From Drosophila pseudoobscura (lineage: Eukaryota > Arthropoda > Insecta > Diptera > Drosophilidae), in the NCBI RefSeq assembly GCF_009870125.1, contig NC_046683.1, forward strand, positions 19,849,001 through 19,913,000: a stretch of 64,000 bases of DNA. The letters run 5' to 3'. The translations under genes and the position numbers were made by a program. This document shows positions 1 through 9,904 of the stretch, one piece after another. Within the stretch, counting starts at the first letter, position 1; each line of letters starts with the position of its first letter. The notes beneath the pieces were generated by a model, which made no database searches, was not told the DNA's origin, and saw only the letters and a list, made by a program, of their open reading frames with translations.

Positions 1-600
1 ATCGTTAGCTTCTTTCTGCACTCTCAACAGACATAGGAATCTTCACCGATGGTTCTGTGAGTATTTGTGAATAAAGTATTTTTCAATTGGTTGATCGACA
101 TCTTTGCTTGCTGAAGAACGATGGGACCACAGCCCCCAATGGTACGCCAGCAACAACCGATTCTTCTGATACTTCGGACCCACCGACACCACCCATCAAG
201 AAGCGGAAGACACTTTGAAGACCTTGACAGATGGAATTTTGAAGGAGGTGGGAGCACGGAACGAAATGCAGAGCGACGCCACGCCACGCATTCGCGTGAC
301 GACATTACCTTCACAATAATTTGCCTTGAAGAACAAAATTATTCTTTACTGTTGCTGCTGGAGTGGTAACCTCAGCTAGTTGATGCCTTGACCATCACTA
401 GGAGCCAGGATGCCTTGATCATCAACTGGCTGGTGAAGCCACTGCAGCAGCAACAGTCCAGAACAATCTTGTTATTGAAGACAAAGTTAGGACCGGAGCC
501 AAAGGAAATCTGGACTCGGGCTATCTGCTGATAATATTTTGATAACGTTTTTACAAATTGAATAAAATTAGATAACTAAATACTCGAACTCATTTAAAAA

Positions 601-1131
601 CGAGGGTGAACGTTGTGAGTCGCTGCTACGGCCGCGACTCTACACTTATACCCGATACTCAGTCAGTACGGCTTACCTCCGCCAGAGTGCGCACACATTC
701 ATGAAGATATGGTTATTTTCTACGCTTATGTCTATAAGTTTTTTAATTTTCTCGCATCTTAAAAATTTTGGATGCCACAGATTTCGTCTTTTGCAGTGTC
801 GGAAGGGGGCCAGGCGAAATTTTTAAATAAACTTGTAACAGTGAGATATCACAGAAGTGTGGATACCAAATTTGAATACTATAGCTTTAATAGTCTTTGA
901 GGTCTATGGATGCCACAGATTTTCGTCTTTTGTGGGAGCGGAAGGGGGTGGGGCGAAATTTCGAAATGCACTTGTGCAGGTTCGATATCACAGGAGTGTG
1001 GATATCAAATTTGGTTGCTCTAGATCTTATAGTCTCTGAGATCTAGGCGCTCATAAGGACGGACAGACAGACATGGATCAATTGACTCGGCTATTGATGC
1101 TGACCAAAAATATATATGTACACTTTATGGA
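601..1131 (+). mobile_element. DINE-1-type Helitron fragment, left arm
   Basis: Starts with cgaggg...gaacgttgtgag and the tatacccgatactcagt block. Internal modules resemble those of the full copies (grey-repeat phrases such as gccacagattttcgtc) and it ends at the gacggacagacagacatgg...tatatat segment. It lacks the normal 3' end. The same fragment, mirrored, is in every direct unit, so it was present before amplification. Confidence 0.65.
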
Positions 1132-1354
1132 GGATGAGGAGCTCGATCTCTCTTTCTCGTTCTCTCTCACAAGATATTTACAAACATAGATGGCACCAAG
1201 CTCTGCTTTCCTGATAGCCCTGGGGTAAATGATGACAAATGATGATAAATTTGTTTTTATAATATGTAAAAAACGTTTTCTGTACAAGCTTTTATTCTCA
1301 TCAAAGAATGTCTGTTAAATTTCTACATTCTACGAATTTTGAACGTTAAATTTG

Positions 1355-2416
1355 TCAGTCACCTGGTAGTCTGGTTAGAGCCAACAGCGGCTCCTCTGGC
1401 TGGAAGAGCATGAATATCAGCTCCCCCAAACGATCGTAGAGGGAGCGGCCGGTGAACAGGTTCGAAATGACCTTTAGCCAGTAGGAGAGTTGGGGGGGCA
1501 CGGGCGTCAGCTGGAACATATCCTCTACGTAGTGGATGTTGCCCATCGTCTGGGGGTAGCAGTAAACGAACTCCCGGAACAGGAGGCAGGGCACCGTGAC
1601 GTGGGCCATGAAGTCCTGCCGGTCCTTGAGGACATAGCAGAGGACAAAGTAGCGGTGCTGCTTTGGCCGGTGGCACAGATACATCTGGAACTGCAGGACG
1701 TCGGCGAAGCGGAAGAACAGTTGCATATCCTCCGTCCGCGGTATGGCACGATCGTTGATCCGATCCACCAGGTCCCCAAACGCGGAGAACGCCAGCCTCG
1801 CGTTCACCCCCAGCAGCTTCTTCTCCAGATTTAGGCGAGCGGCCACCGAGAAATCGGGAGGAATCGGCAGGGGGCCAATGACCCGGGCGAGAGTCGTCGA
1901 GGATATAGTAATCACGGGGACGTCATCGGTCATGAGCGGACAATCGAACGACACTGGAATCTGCCCCTTCGACTCCTTTATGGATCGCACGTCCAGCAGG
2001 GCGACCACACCGTTCTCGTCCGGTCTCGCGCTCATGCTCCTCGCTTCCTCTTCCTCCGCTTCGATTATCCTTTGATATCGGATCTCTTCTTCCTCGTCTA
2101 GCTTCTGGCGGAATCTTCGACGGATCTCCTGTATGGTGGTACTCAGCCGCAAAGTGTTCCTGGCCTCCGCATTCCTCCGACTCGGACTCCGCGCCCGTGT
2201 AGCCTCGTACCGCAGCCCCTCGCAGGCCACTGCCTTCGATCCCAAGAGATCCCCTTCCCGCTGCCGGTGCTCTGCCCTGATATTCTTTTCGGCACTTACG
2301 TCTCGCACCTTTCGTGGCCTTCTGGGTAGGCGGTGGGGGGAGCGTGACTCCCTCTGCCGATGGAAGTATCCGGGGGAGCTATCCAGACAGGTGTCTGTAT
2401 TTTTCGGGTAAGCCAT
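1355..2416 (-). CDS. Amplified unrecognised 353-residue protein, left-arm copy
   Basis: Single uninterrupted ORF from ATG (2414-2416). I do not recognise the family. Residues 1-90 are rich in Arg, Ser and Pro. Residues about 93-130 form a charged, probably coiled-coil stretch with runs of Glu. Residues about 165-350 look globular and contain several Cys and Tyr/Phe-rich segments. The ORF is GC-rich with a codon pattern unlike its AT-rich flanks, which argues for real coding constraint. An AATAAA signal follows the stop (TTTATT on the plus strand near 1288-1293). It differs from the U1 and U4 proteins by G/R near residue 201, by a Leu for Pro, and by a tight cluster of seven substitutions near residues 313-331. 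No intron is seen. An expressed, testis-type amplified gene is possible but unproven. Confidence 0.72.
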   Translation of the reverse strand: MAYPKNTDTCLDSSPGYFHRQRESRSPHRLPRRPRKVRDVSAEKNIRAEHRQREGDLLGSKAVACEGLRYEATRARSPSRRNAEARNTLRLSTTIQEIRRRFRQKLDEEEEIRYQRIIEAEEEEARSMSARPDENGVVALLDVRSIKESKGQIPVSFDCPLMTDDVPVITISSTTLARVIGPLPIPPDFSVAARLNLEKKLLGVNARLAFSAFGDLVDRINDRAIPRTEDMQLFFRFADVLQFQMYLCHRPKQHRYFVLCYVLKDRQDFMAHVTVPCLLFREFVYCYPQTMGNIHYVEDMFQLTPVPPQLSYWLKVISNLFTGRSLYDRLGELIFMLFQPEEPLLALTRLPGD

Positions 2417-3291
2417 TGTTAATTAATTTTTTTCACTTATAATGCCACTAAAAACTACTACAATTTTTCCAGTTTCTGGTTTAAAACTTAAACTTTTTTA
2501 AATGAAAGAATTTCCATAACCTGAATGAAAGATGATAAATTTTGTCAGGGATCCCGTTTAGAGTGGCTTATTTCATTTCGTTTGTCAATATAGAAGAATC
2601 GATGGAGAAGCGTTTGAAATACATACATATATTATCCATCGATAATCTGCCATCTCTCCAGCCCCTTCCTTCGATCGTTGTTTTCTTTATTTTTATTCCC
2701 GACGATTCTTACATATTCCGTTTTGCTGACACTCGTAGGTACCCACGGACGTGCCCTCGGATTTTTCGCACTACCCACCAGGGGATACTACATGCCCGAT
2801 GGGAAATTTCTGGTTTTCTGTCATTTGAGCGGTAGCAAGTTGGTTGTACCTTTGTGAAACGTACAATAAATTGATATATATGTGGGTTGGTGTGCAGCAT
2901 CGTACGCAAAGCCCAAATGATGATCAGATCTCCAGACACAACGAGCGAAAACGAAGATACGATCCCTAAACACAATGAGCAGCAACGATGATCCCATTGC
3001 TAAGATAACGACGAGCATGCCATCGCTAAGGAGACGATGAGAAACGAAGAGGCCATCACAGAAATAAAACGACGACGGTGAACGAAAGACGAAAAAACCA
3101 GGACGGGAACGCAAGAGTGTGTTCACAAAAAACTAAACTAAAAAAAAAAAGAAAGAAGACAATTGTCCCAAATTTACTAAACATGAACTAAAAATTAACC
3201 ATTAAATCCAAAATAAATAGAGAGAATATCCAATTACTACAGAAACCACACCACCTTCAATTTAATGGAATATTAACATGTCGGGTTTCTA

Positions 3292-3798
3292 TTAAAACTC
3301 CGATCTGCTTCCATTGCAACACGTCAAATAGCGAATAGCTCCGCTGGGAAACTCCAATAACTCAACTACTCTCTGAGCATTGCCCAGCCATCCATTGTAG
3401 AGATGTGCCAGCTTATACACCGAACATGTGTCAAACGAACTCTCTGGATTAGATCCCAGGGTCTTCGGCTCTGGCTCTGATCCGGAGGTCCAAGGGATTA
3501 GCTCCTGGCTGTACTGTGGCAGGCACTAATCATGATGACGCTGCTGTGTTGCTGAGTCGACAATGTGTCGTCCCGTTTGCTGGAGCAGAGACAGACTAGT
3601 GATTGTCTGGGAACCGGACATCAGCAACCCTCCATTCTTACGCCGCCGAATCAAACGCTGGGCCTCAGCTTCGAGACGGGTAAGTGAATCGTTATATAAT
3701 TGTGTATATATTTTACAATATATCTTCCTTCGCAGAGAACATATGTACCCTACGATTTTCCACAAAACACAAAACAATACGATTTCCACCCGCCACAC
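3292..3798 (-). CDS. Unrecognised ORF split by one in-frame TAG, left arm
   Basis: On the minus strand, an open frame ending ...SATQQRHHD meets TAG at 3526-3528 and continues in the same frame for 78 codons to TAA at 3292-3294. Both halves look protein-like: the first contains EAEAQRLIRRRKNGG, the second ends in TCCNGSRSEF. The right arm has the same layout (6189-6719). The downstream half there is 24 bases longer yet still in frame, which suggests coding constraint. The TAG may be read through, may lie in a short intron (a CCACAG acceptor-like site sits just after it), or may mark a pseudogene. The start is uncertain: the part upstream of about 3690 is antisense to the intron and exon of the ORF at 3563-3924. 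No family is recognised. Confidence 0.4.
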
Positions 3799-3924
3799 GG
3801 AGTCCTATTCAAGCATTTCCAAGCACTTGCAAGATCCGAAGCAAACAAGTCATCGTCATTCTTCGACCTGGCCATCGACAACAAGGACTTTGACTACGGC
3901 AACCATATATATATCCCGTTTTAA
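3563..3924 (+). CDS. Possible two-exon 101-residue gene, left arm
   Basis: Exon 1 is 3563-3679 (39 codons from ATG). A strong donor GTAAGT starts a 56-base intron (3680-3735) with a pyrimidine-rich acceptor ending cttcgcag. Exon 2 is 3736-3924, ending in TAA after ...NHIYIPF. The joined frame encodes 101 residues with a basic first part. An in-frame TGA lies upstream of the ATG. It overlaps, in antisense, the first half of the ORF at 3292-3798, so only one of the two may be real. Product not recognised. Confidence 0.35.
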
Positions 3925-4126
3925 GGATATACGCGTCCATTCAATTAGATAGTAGAAACAATTGTTTTCCACTTGTTTATTTATTTATACTAAGCTAAGT
4001 TTACGTTTACAAACTAAGCCAATTTGCACTAGAATCAACTCTTTGTATGCCTCTCAAAATCGAAATCGAAATAGGCGTACCTCGATTTCTCGAGACAAAA
4101 ATGCTGACCCATCAGTGCATTACATA

Positions 4127-5774
4127 TATATCTATCTGTACAAGTGTACAAAAGGATACGTACCTAGATTGATTCCGGATACAGACACGGCATATAAAAG
4201 TTGCATGAAAAACATCGAATAATAAAACACTAAATTAAAACCTGACAATGGAGAAATTTTATTCGCAAATGTGGAGCCAGACTTGCCGAAAATGCTCGGC
4301 ATTTTATAATTTGTCATTAGCTTGTAGAAAACAGATTAGTTTGTATGAATTTTAGCAAGAAATTGATTTATTGATTAAAAAAAAATCAGAAATTTTACTA
4401 ATCTTATAACATTTGTGAAAAGAAGAGAAGTTTTTTTGTCTTCGGGTGTACATATTATAAAGTAAGCCAGAAATTTAAGATTTTCGCCTCTTCCAAAGTT
4501 TCAAAGCAACGCGCAGAACTCGTGAGGTTTCTTTGTGCTCTCTTTGTATTAATCACAAGTGCTACGGAGAAAGAAGTGCGGAGAGAGCCGACTACCAATC
4601 GAGCTTTCGATTTGTTCGCTTTGCCGATTCTCCTCCAACAATGCATTGTTTTGCTGTGTTTACTTTGGAAGCGAAATGCAGCTTTGACAGTTATTTGTGT
4701 GCTTTTTGTCCACGCTGTCGAAGCACGGTCCCGTCGCAAACCACGTTTGAAACTGCCACCGTCGAAAAAAAGATAAGAGCAAGCCTGTTTACTGTCCCCG
4801 AAGCGTTTGATGCCCTTTAAGATGGATCGTTCGTGTGATAACTGCATACATTCATACGTACATCGTATGATGTATCGACCCTGTTTCGATAATCTTGGAG
4901 AAACTGTACACACGTACGGGGTATGTTTGCACTTCTAAATTTTATATTTATTTATATTAGTCTTCCCGTCTAATGGGTTGTTTATGCTCTGGATAATCAG
5001 GAATATACCTTATGGGCCGGATATGCTTTCTACTGTGTGTTGCAAGCATCCGGTCGAAATCAAAATACCCTCTTCAGGGTGTATGTATGTGCTCAGGTGA
5101 AATGGAAAACAAACGCATAGAAAGGCGGGAACAAAGCAAACAGAGCCATAAGCGAAACAAGGCGCAGGACGGATGTGCGGTAGCTGCGGATGTCAGTGCG
5201 GAAACGGATGGTGGAATAGTTAGGTAAGTGAACAAATAACGAGATATTATTGCATTCGAATAAAAATTCCGTAAAAACTGTCAATATCTCTCAATTTGTA
5301 AGGTTTGTTTTATTTATTTGTATGCATATGTATGTACACTAGGTTTTGGCTGCTTTTGACGTGTGCCACTGTACCTTTACCGGCACTCGGATCTGTACGG
5401 ATTCCCATTGGGCTGAGACTTGTAACTCCTTGCTCTCTTGACGCCTTGTTCCAATACTTCGACACTGCTCTTAACCAAAGTTTGCAGAGCGAATAGAAAA
5501 GTCACAATTTTATTGACAGACAATCAGAGCCTTCGACAGTCTTCCATATAATTCTTCCCCCTGCCACCGACTCTACTGACATACAAGTGGCCCCCTAAAA
5601 CAAGGACAATTCAAGCGCAGAAAAGGGAAAGAATGAGACGTACAATAGAGAGAGAGATAAGCTGGCTTAGAGAGACGAGTGAGAAACCTAACCTGATAAG
5701 CCACTTTTAAGCTATGACTTTTCTGAAATGGTCGCAAAACCCCCATTCCGAGCGGATCCCGCTTCTGTATATAG
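4127..5774. other. Spacer of the inverted repeat
   Basis: Unique sequence between the two arms. Its ends are AT-rich. A 152-codon open frame on the minus strand (4455-4913) shows no recognisable motif. The best coding candidate is the segment at 5104-5224 described separately. No palindrome is obvious at the exact centre, so the arms are separated rather than perfectly mirrored. Confidence 0.6.
5104..5224 (+). CDS. Possible first coding exon in the spacer
   Basis: From an ATG, about 40 codons (MENKRIERREQSKQS...) run into GTTAG followed by a good donor GTAAGT at about 5225. A later open stretch ending at 5496 (...DTALNQSLQSE) could supply a second exon, with possible acceptors near 5301 or 5342. 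No family is recognised and the joining is not established. Confidence 0.25.
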
Positions 5775-6110
5775 ATTGCACTGATGAACCAGCATTTTTG
5801 TCTCGTGAAATCGAAGTACGCCTATTTCGATTTTGAGAGGCATACAAAGAGTTGATTCGAGTGCAACTTGATTCGCCTCTAATCACAAAAGATCCCAAAA
5901 GAGAGACTTTGCTTTTAAGTTTCGATGTAGAAATTGGCTTAGTTTGTCAACGTAAACTTAGCTTAGTATAAATAAATAAACAGGTGGAAAACAATTGTTT
6001 CTACTATCTAATTGAATGGACGCGTATATCCTTAAAACGGGATATATATTTGGTTGCCGTAGTCAAAGTCCTTGTTGTCGATGGCCATGTCGAAGAATGA
6101 CGATGACTTG

Positions 6111-6424
6111 TTAGCTTCGGATCTTGCAAGTGGCGGATACGAAAACGCCTATCTCGAATACGGCTCGGAAATGCTTGGATAGGACTCCGTGTGGCGGCTG
6201 GAAATCGTATTGTTGTGTGTTTTGTGCAAAATCGTAGGGTACATATGTTCTCTGCGAAGGAAGATATATTGTAAAATATATCAACAATTATATAAAGATT
6301 CACTTACCCGTCTCGAAGCTGAGGCCCAGCGTTTGATTCGGCGGCGTAAGAATGGAGGGTTGCTGATGTCCGGTTCCCAGACAATCACTAGTCTGTCTCT
6401 GCTCCAGCAAACGGGACGACACAT
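6111..6424 (-). CDS. Altered right-arm copy of the two-exon ORF
   Basis: Exon 1 (6308-6424) is unchanged in translation and both splice sites are kept. In exon 2 (6111-6251) a net 31-base insertion near 6128-6162 changes the frame, so the C-terminus differs and ends early, giving 85 residues against 101 in the left arm. Either the right-arm copy is decaying or the gene model is wrong. Confidence 0.3.
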
Positions 6425-6719
6425 TGTCGACTCAGCAACACAGCACCGTCATCATGATTAGTGCCTGCCACAGTACAGCCAGGAGCTAATCCCTTGGACC
6501 TCCGGACCTCATATTGACGCTGCGGTAGCCGTTCGGCCAGAGCAGAAGACCCTGGGATCTAATCCAGAGAGTTCGATTGACACATGTTCGGTGTATAAGC
6601 TGGCACATCTCTACAATGGATGGCTGGGCAATGCTCAGAGAGTAGTTGAGTTATTGGAGTTTCCCAGCGGAGCTATTCGCTATTTGACATGTTGCAATGG
6701 ATGCAGATCGGAGTTTTAA
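6189..6719 (+). CDS. Unrecognised ORF split by one in-frame TAG, right arm
   Basis: Right-arm counterpart of the minus-strand ORF at 3292-3798. The first half ends at TAG (6459-6461). The second half runs in the same frame to TAA at 6717-6719. Relative to the left arm, the second half has a different, longer segment after ELIPWTSG (about 6507-6545), a net gain of 24 bases that preserves frame, plus F/I and S/C replacements. Confidence 0.4.
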
Positions 6720-6834
6720 TAGAAACCCGACCTGTTAATATTCCATTAAATTGAAGGTGGTGTGGTTTCTGTAGTAATTGGATACTCTCTCATTATTTTG
6801 GATTTAATGGTTAATTTTTAGTTCATGTTTAGTA

Positions 6835-7873
6835 GGTTAGGTTAGGTTAGGTTAGGTTGAGGCGGCTGCCGGGCTCGCTCGGAACCCGTCACACTTAGGC
6901 CGGTTTCTGCCCGTTGGGATACCGCATAGGATCATTCCTTCCTGCGTTGTGAGACTTCCTGTCAGAATTTATCCCATCCAGATGCTCTCACAAAGTTCGA
7001 TATCCTCCTGGGACATAGTTTGGACATCTCTGAGATGTCATGTAGAAAGGCTGAGCCCAGGTGCTGTAGCCTTCTTCTGCTGAGAGCTGGGCAGGAGCAG
7101 AACAGATGTTCCACTGTCTCCTCCTCTTCCTCGTCTCTACAGCTGCGACAAAAATCGTTATGTGGGGCCCCCAGCCTGTTAGCGTGGGTGCCTATTAGCC
7201 AGTGTCCCGTGGGAGAACGTATGACTACGCTGCACCTTTTCCTGCTTAACTTGAGGATCTCGGAGGTGCGCTTCATGTCCATGGTCGGCCATGTTTGCCG
7301 AGTTGTGCAACATCGTGGCACTGTTTGCCACATATCGTTTGTTAGTCGCTTGTATTGCTCCCTTATAATGAGCTTACAGGTGGCCATTGGCATGCAGATA
7401 TCCTCTTTGTCTTGGAGAAGGGGGATTGTAGTGCCAGATCTGGCCAGCTCGTCCGCTATACAGTTGCCCTCGATGTCCCGGTGGCCCGGGACCCAAATCA
7501 GGCAAATTGCTGAGCCATCTCGTGCAGAGATTTGCGGCAATCTGCCACGGTGGCCGAGTTCGAGGAAATCGCATTTAGCGATTTGATCGCAGCCTGGCTG
7601 TCGCTATAAATGTTTAGCTTGGTTGCCGTAACGGCAGCCGCTTATGGGCAGTCTAGAGCCTCCCTGATTGCTATGACTTCCGCTTGAAAGACACTGCAAT
7701 GATCTGGGAGTCTGAAGGAATGCCTTATGTTTAGCTGTTCAGAGTAGATTCCCCCTCCGACTCTGTCGTCCAGCTTTGATCCATCTGTGAAGATGTTTAT
7801 GGCCCCATCTGGGCCTGGGAGTCTCTCGAGCCATTCGTCTCTGTAAGGGATGATTGTGTCGAAGGGAGTGACT
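6835..7873 (-). mobile_element. 5'-truncated non-LTR retrotransposon (LOA/I-like) insertion
   Basis: The insert is flanked by an 11-base target duplication, catgtttagta, at 6824-6834 and 7874-7884; the left arm has the single empty site near 3170-3190. Read on the minus strand, the 3' end is a run of CCTAA-type repeats, as expected of a LINE tail. It encodes a ribonuclease H domain (motifs FTDGS, FQAEV, YSDSQAA, WVPGHRDIEGN) followed by a C-terminal Cys/His segment (HLFCSCPA). RNase H downstream of reverse transcriptase is typical of the I and LOA clades (Bilbo/TRIM-like elements in obscura flies). In-frame stops interrupt the RNase H (for example after ALDCP and after AQQFA), so it is a dead, short copy. 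Its open part is 6962-7540. Confidence 0.85.
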
Positions 7874-8639
7874 CATGTTTAGTAAATTTGGGATAATTGT
7901 CTTCTTTCTTTTACGTTGTTTAGTTTTTTGTGAACACACTCTTGCGTTCCCGTCCTGGTTTTTTCGTCTTTCGTTCACCGTCGTCGTTTTATTTCTGTGA
8001 TGGCCTCTTCCTTTCTCGTCGTCTCCTTAGCGATGGCATGCTCGTCGTTATCTTAGCAATGGGATCATCGTTGTTGCTCATTGTGTTTAGGGATCGTATC
8101 TTCGTTTTCGCTCGTTGTGTCTAAAGATCTGATCATCATTTGGGCTTTGCGTACGATACTGCACACCAACCCACGTATATATCAATTTATTGTACGTTTC
8201 ACAAAGGTACAACCAACTTGCTACCGCTCAAATGACAGAAAACCAGAAATTTCACATCGGGCATGTAGTATCCCCTGGTGGGTAGTGCGAAAAATCCGAG
8301 GGCACGTCCGTGGGTACCTACGAGTGTCAGCAAAACGGAATATGTAAGAATCGTCGGGAATAAAAATAAAGAAAACAACGATCGAAGGAAGGGGCTGGAG
8401 AGATGGCAGATTATCGATGGATAATATATGTATGTATTTCAAACGCTTCTCCATCGATTCTTCTATATTGACAAACGAAATGAAATAAGCCACTCTAAAC
8501 GGGATCCCTGACAAAATTTATCATCTTTCATTCAGGTTATGGAAATTCTTTCATTTAAAAAAGTTTAAGTTTTAAACCAGAAACTGGAAAAATTGTAGTA
8601 GTTTTTAGTGGCATTATAAGTGAAAAAAATTAATTAACA

Positions 8640-9701
8640 ATGGCTTACCCGAAAAATACAGACACCTGTCTGGATAGCTCCCCCGGATACTTCCATCGGC
8701 AGAGGGAGTCACGCTCCCCCCACCGCCTACCCAGAAGGCCACGAAAGGTGCGAGACGTAAGTGCCGAAAAGAATATCAGGGCAGAGCACCGGCAGCGGGA
8801 AGGGGATCTCTTGGGATCGAAGGCAGTGGCCTGCGAGGGGCTGCGGTACGAGGCTACACGGGCGCGGAGTCCGAGTCGGAGGAATGCGGAGGCCAGGAAC
8901 ACTTTGCGGCTGAGTACCACCATACAGGAGATCCGTCGAAGATTCCGCCAGAAGCTAGACGAGGAAGAAGAGATCCGATATCAAAGGATAATCGAAGCGG
9001 AGGAAGAGGAAGCGAGGAGCATGAGCGCGAGACCGGACGAGAACGGTGTGGTCGCCCTGCTGGACGTGCGATCCATAAAGGAGTCGAAGGGGCAGATTCC
9101 AGTGTCGTTCGATTGTCCGCTCATGACCGATGACGTCCCCGTGATTACTATATCCTCGACGACTCTCGCCCGGGTCATTGGCCCCCTGCCGATTCCTCCC
9201 GATTTCTCGGTGGCCGCTCGCCTAAATCTGGAGAAGAAGCTGCTGAGGGTGAACGCGAGGCTGGCGTTCTCCGCGTTTGGGGACCTGGTGGATCGGATCA
9301 ACGATCGTGCCATACCGCGGACGGAGGATATGCAACTGTTCTTCCGCTTCGCCGACGTCCTGCAGTTCCAGATGTATCTGTGCCACCGGCCAAAGCAGCA
9401 CCGCTACTTTGTCCTCTGCTATGTCCTCAAGGACCGGCAGGACTTCATGGCCCACGTCACGGTGCCCTGCCCCCTGTTCCGGGAGTTCGTTTACTGCTAC
9501 CCCCAGACGATGGGCAACATCCACTACGTGGAGGATATGTTCCAGCTGACGCCCGTGCCCCCCCAACTCTCCTACTGGCTAAAGGTCATTTCGAACCTGA
9601 TCACCGGCCGCTTCCTCAACGATCGTTTTGGGGAGCTGACCTACATGCTCTGTCAGCCAGAGGAGCCGCTGTTGGCTCTCACCAGACTACCAGGTGACTG
9701 A
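8640..9701 (+). CDS. Amplified unrecognised 353-residue protein, U1 copy
   Basis: Intact intronless ORF whose ATG follows an AT-rich leader ending ttaattaaca. The product has a basic Ser/Arg-rich N-terminus, a Glu-rich coiled-coil stretch near residues 93-130 and a C-terminal globular part. An AATAAA (about 9760) lies about 60 bases past the stop. The protein equals the U4 copy except for Q versus K in the segment RPKQHRYF. Upstream, at about 8411-8420, is a TATCGATGG motif resembling a DREF site. A decayed LINE and a full DINE-1 flank this copy, yet the ORF is undamaged. No function can be assigned. Confidence 0.75.
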   Translation: MAYPKNTDTCLDSSPGYFHRQRESRSPHRLPRRPRKVRDVSAEKNIRAEHRQREGDLLGSKAVACEGLRYEATRARSPSRRNAEARNTLRLSTTIQEIRRRFRQKLDEEEEIRYQRIIEAEEEEARSMSARPDENGVVALLDVRSIKESKGQIPVSFDCPLMTDDVPVITISSTTLARVIGPLPIPPDFSVAARLNLEKKLLRVNARLAFSAFGDLVDRINDRAIPRTEDMQLFFRFADVLQFQMYLCHRPKQHRYFVLCYVLKDRQDFMAHVTVPCPLFREFVYCYPQTMGNIHYVEDMFQLTPVPPQLSYWLKVISNLITGRFLNDRFGELTYMLCQPEEPLLALTRLPGD

Positions 9702-9904
9702 CAAATTTAACGTTCAAAATTTGTAGAATGTAGAAATTTAACAGACATTCTTTGATGAGAATAAAAGCTTGAACAGAAAACGTTCTTTACATACTATTAA
9801 AACAAATTTATATCTGTTCAAAACATGAATTGTTATTTTTGATTAAGAATAATGCTGTGCATTTTCTCGGTCATTATTAAGTAGACCATGCAACAAGATT
9901 AAAA

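Larger units (their letters stand above)
1..4126. repeat. Left arm of large inverted repeat (U0)
   Basis: This stretch is the reverse complement of about 5775-12500. Position 1 pairs with about 12500, and the inner end near 4126 pairs with about 5775. The arm carries, from outside in, a DINE-1 fragment, a full 353-codon gene on the minus strand, its upstream region, and the inner coding segment. The right arm is longer mainly because of a 1.04 kb LINE and a 1.13 kb DINE-1 that the left arm lacks; the left arm has also lost about 0.5 kb near 1235-1260. Outer parts are almost identical between arms, while inner parts (3300-4100) show many more differences. The arm continues left of the window. 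Confidence 0.9.

Noticed and set aside
1359-2411. ORFs of 84-114 codons in other frames of the 353-codon gene
   Set aside because: Shadows caused by its high GC content; they recur in each copy only because the copies are duplicates.
2821-3126. 101-codon minus-strand ORF and its right-arm mirror at 7930-8124
   Set aside because: Starts at GTG, lies in degenerate purine-rich repeats, and differs in length between arms; no motif.
8753-9236. The segment missing from U2 and U3 might be an intron lost by retroposition
   Set aside because: Breakpoints do not fall at GT and AG, the junction has a GA overlap, the remaining frame is shifted, and U2/U3 keep non-transcribed flanks identical to U1. A plain deletion fits better.
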